In this document: piece after piece, positions 11,930 to 13,124 of the stretch
How positions within the stretch are numbered: position 1 is the stretch's first letter
Layout: every line of letters starts with the position of its first letter
Assembly: GCA_003488965.1 (NCBI GenBank)
Contig: DNJW01000246.1
Span: 4,039 to 17,162, forward strand
From: Lachnospiraceae bacterium
Lineage (GTDB): Bacteria; Bacillota; Clostridia; Lachnospirales; Lachnospiraceae
Direction: 5' to 3'
Length of the DNA: 13,124 bases
Program-made: the position numbers and the translations under genes
The notes under the pieces: generated by a model
The model's database searches: none
Seen by the model: only the letters and a program-made list of their open reading frames with translations
What the model was told of the DNA's origin: nothing

Positions 11930-13123
11930 TTATTCACCTGTGTAAGGAGCGTAAGGGATAAAGATTTTATTGCTTACATTTGCAGAAATATTGAAGGAAT
12001 CTGTATCTGCCATTAATTCCTTGCCTGCCTGTACATTCTTTACAAGATATGCAATACCGTCTGCCATACCTTCTGCATCCTGCTTAATTGTACCGGTCAT
12101 CTTGCCATCGCCAATCAGCTGTTTAGCAGCATCTGTTGCATCTACGCCGAATACAGGAATCGTTACGCAGTCGTCTGTTCCAAGGTTGTAACCCTGAGCA
12201 TTCAATGCGGAGATAGCGCCTTCTGCCATACCGTCGTTGTTGCAGATAACAAGCTCAATCATGTTGCCTGTAGCTTCGCTGTACTGGGAAAGGTTTGTAA
12301 CCATGTAATCGTTTGCTGCCTTTGCACTCCAGTTACCGTCCTGGTCTACCTGATAGCAGTCAGAGTTGGAGGAATCGAAATATACCAATTCCGGTTTGCC
12401 TGCCGCTGTCAGAACTGCATTTGCATCTTCTACGCCGAACTGTGTACGTGCGATAGCTTCCGCATTACCAAGCTGGCCCATGAACATAGCATAGCTGATT
12501 TCTCCGTCGCCGTTCAAATCAATGTCATCATAGTTTGCTGTCAGGAATTCGCCGATCATCTGACCCTGCATATGGCCTGCTTCCGGTGCATCCGTACCTA
12601 CGAAAGCACATTTGTCATAAGCGCCCAGCACTTTGCCTTCTTCTTCATCGGGTTCAACCGCACGGTTAAAGAAGATAACCGGAATGCCTGCTGCGCTGGC
12701 TTTGTCAACAATCTGCTGAGAAGCGTCTACAGAACCGGATGTAACGATATTAACGATAAGAAGATTTGCGCCCTGGCTGATAGCCGTGTCAATCTGCTCA
12801 TTCTGTGTTGTCTGGTTGCTGTTCCCGTCATAATTCTGGAAAGTAATGCCGGCATCCGTCAATGCAGCATCAAGAGCTGTACGAACGCTGGAGATGTAGG
12901 TATCACTATATGTATAGTAGAATACGCCTACATTCAGGTCAACTGCTGCCGCTGCTTCCTCAGCGGGAGCTGCTTCTTCTGCAGGTGCTGCTTCCTCAGC
13001 GGGAGCCGCTTCTTCTGCAGCCGGCTCTGCTGCCGGTGCTGCTGCCGGTGCGTCACTGTTTCCGCAAGCTGCCATGCTGAATACCATAGCGCCTGTCAAA
13101 AGCAATGCAAATAACTTTTTCAT
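11930..13123 (-). CDS. mglB: Galactose/glucose-type sugar-binding lipoprotein (MglB-like)
   Basis: The 397-residue solute-binding protein would capture a hexose outside the membrane for MglAC. A lipoprotein signal (MKKLFALLLTGAMVFSMAAC, Cys20) is followed by an Ala/Pro/Glu linker (about 24-60) with EEAAPA repeats, then a two-lobed periplasmic-binding fold (63-397). An EF-hand-like calcium loop DLNGDGEIS (202-210), a hallmark of E. coli MglB, is present. Likely sugar contacts by alignment are Asp74 and Tyr76 (YSDTYIS), Asn153 and Arg154 (FFNRAVEP), Arg226, Trp265 (NWSAK), Asn296/Asp297 (CNNDGMA) and Asp328 (GVDAT). The His and Asp of E. coli GHPDAEAR are replaced by Asn220 and Glu222. The ATG is at 13121-13123, one base from the window edge, so its promoter and ribosome site are outside; the start fits the signal peptide. 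Confidence 0.93.
   Translation of the reverse strand: MKKLFALLLTGAMVFSMAACGNSDAPAAAPAAEPAAEEAAPAEEAAPAEEAAPAEEAAAAVDLNVGVFYYTYSDTYISSVRTALDAALTDAGITFQNYDGNSNQTTQNEQIDTAISQGANLLIVNIVTSGSVDASQQIVDKASAAGIPVIFFNRAVEPDEEEGKVLGAYDKCAFVGTDAPEAGHMQGQMIGEFLTANYDDIDLNGDGEISYAMFMGQLGNAEAIARTQFGVEDANAVLTAAGKPELVYFDSSNSDCYQVDQDGNWSAKAANDYMVTNLSQYSEATGNMIELVICNNDGMAEGAISALNAQGYNLGTDDCVTIPVFGVDATDAAKQLIGDGKMTGTIKQDAEGMADGIAYLVKNVQAGKELMADTDSFNISANVSNKIFIPYAPYTGE
12957..13020. repeat. 36-bp tandem repeat encoding the EEAAPA linker of MglB
   Basis: A 36-bp unit (12957-12992) is followed by a nearly complete second copy (12993-13020). Each full unit is made of two 18-bp sub-units using different codons. The result is the repeated peptide EEAAPA between the lipid anchor and the folded domain. 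Copy number can change without shifting frame. Confidence 0.85.
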
Positions 13124-13124
13124 T

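Noticed and set aside
12572..13114. 180-residue Cys-rich plus-strand ORF
   Set aside because: It is antisense to mglB, and the Cys-rich repeats come from the reverse strand of the Ala/Glu linker codons.
1..13124. CRISPR array, phage or defence genes
   Set aside because: No regularly spaced direct repeats and no cas, integrase, nuclease-ATPase or toxin-antitoxin-like gene is seen; the tandem repeats present are inside coding genes.

Overview
The window looks like a chromosomal segment of an anaerobic, low-to-mid GC Firmicute, most likely a Lachnospiraceae-type Clostridia. The reasons are strong AGGAGG-type ribosome binding sites, near-consensus sigma-A promoters, a T-box riboswitch, a rubrerythrin, and a BAC-order galactose-type ABC operon with a lipoprotein binding protein. 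This is inference from gene content; no marker gene fixes the genus. Everything except one gene (the alcohol dehydrogenase) lies on the minus strand.

Layout, left to right. 1-260: N-terminal part of a rubrerythrin, cut by the window edge. 387-1223: a PfkB-family pyridoxamine/pyridoxal kinase with a perfect-consensus promoter. 1224-1825: a divergent intergenic region filled by a 324-bp imperfect palindrome (two ~112-bp arms around two abutting hairpins). 1826-3007: an iron-containing alcohol dehydrogenase on the plus strand. 3048-3077: a bidirectional terminator. 3090-3163: tRNA-Arg(ACG) with its own promoter and a hairpin leader. 3277-4659: a TrpB2-type tryptophan synthase beta-like enzyme. 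Upstream of it (about 4713-4998) is a complete T-box leader whose specifier reads UGG (Trp). 5041-6744: a GH13 alpha-glucosidase (oligo-1,6-glucosidase-like), directly downstream of an AraC-family activator (6794-7714). 7896-8348: a small unknown lipoprotein with its own promoter. 8505-13123: a sugar transport operon running mglB, attenuator-like hairpin, mglA, mglC, then a one-TM protein with two Listeria-Bacteroides (InlB-type) repeats.

How the parts fit. The mgl system would import a monosaccharide such as galactose or glucose, and the cytoplasmic GH13 enzyme under AraC control would cleave short alpha-glucosides, so the right half is largely carbohydrate acquisition. The TrpB2 gene is a separate amino-acid unit: it has no trpA beside it and is switched on by uncharged tRNA-Trp, which suggests indole salvage to tryptophan. 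The left edge holds housekeeping functions (peroxide defence, B6 salvage, alcohol/aldehyde redox).

I see no CRISPR array, phage genes, transposase or defence system. The least ordinary items are the long palindromic element at 1320-1643, the InlB-repeat protein attached to the mgl operon, and the unknown lipoprotein.
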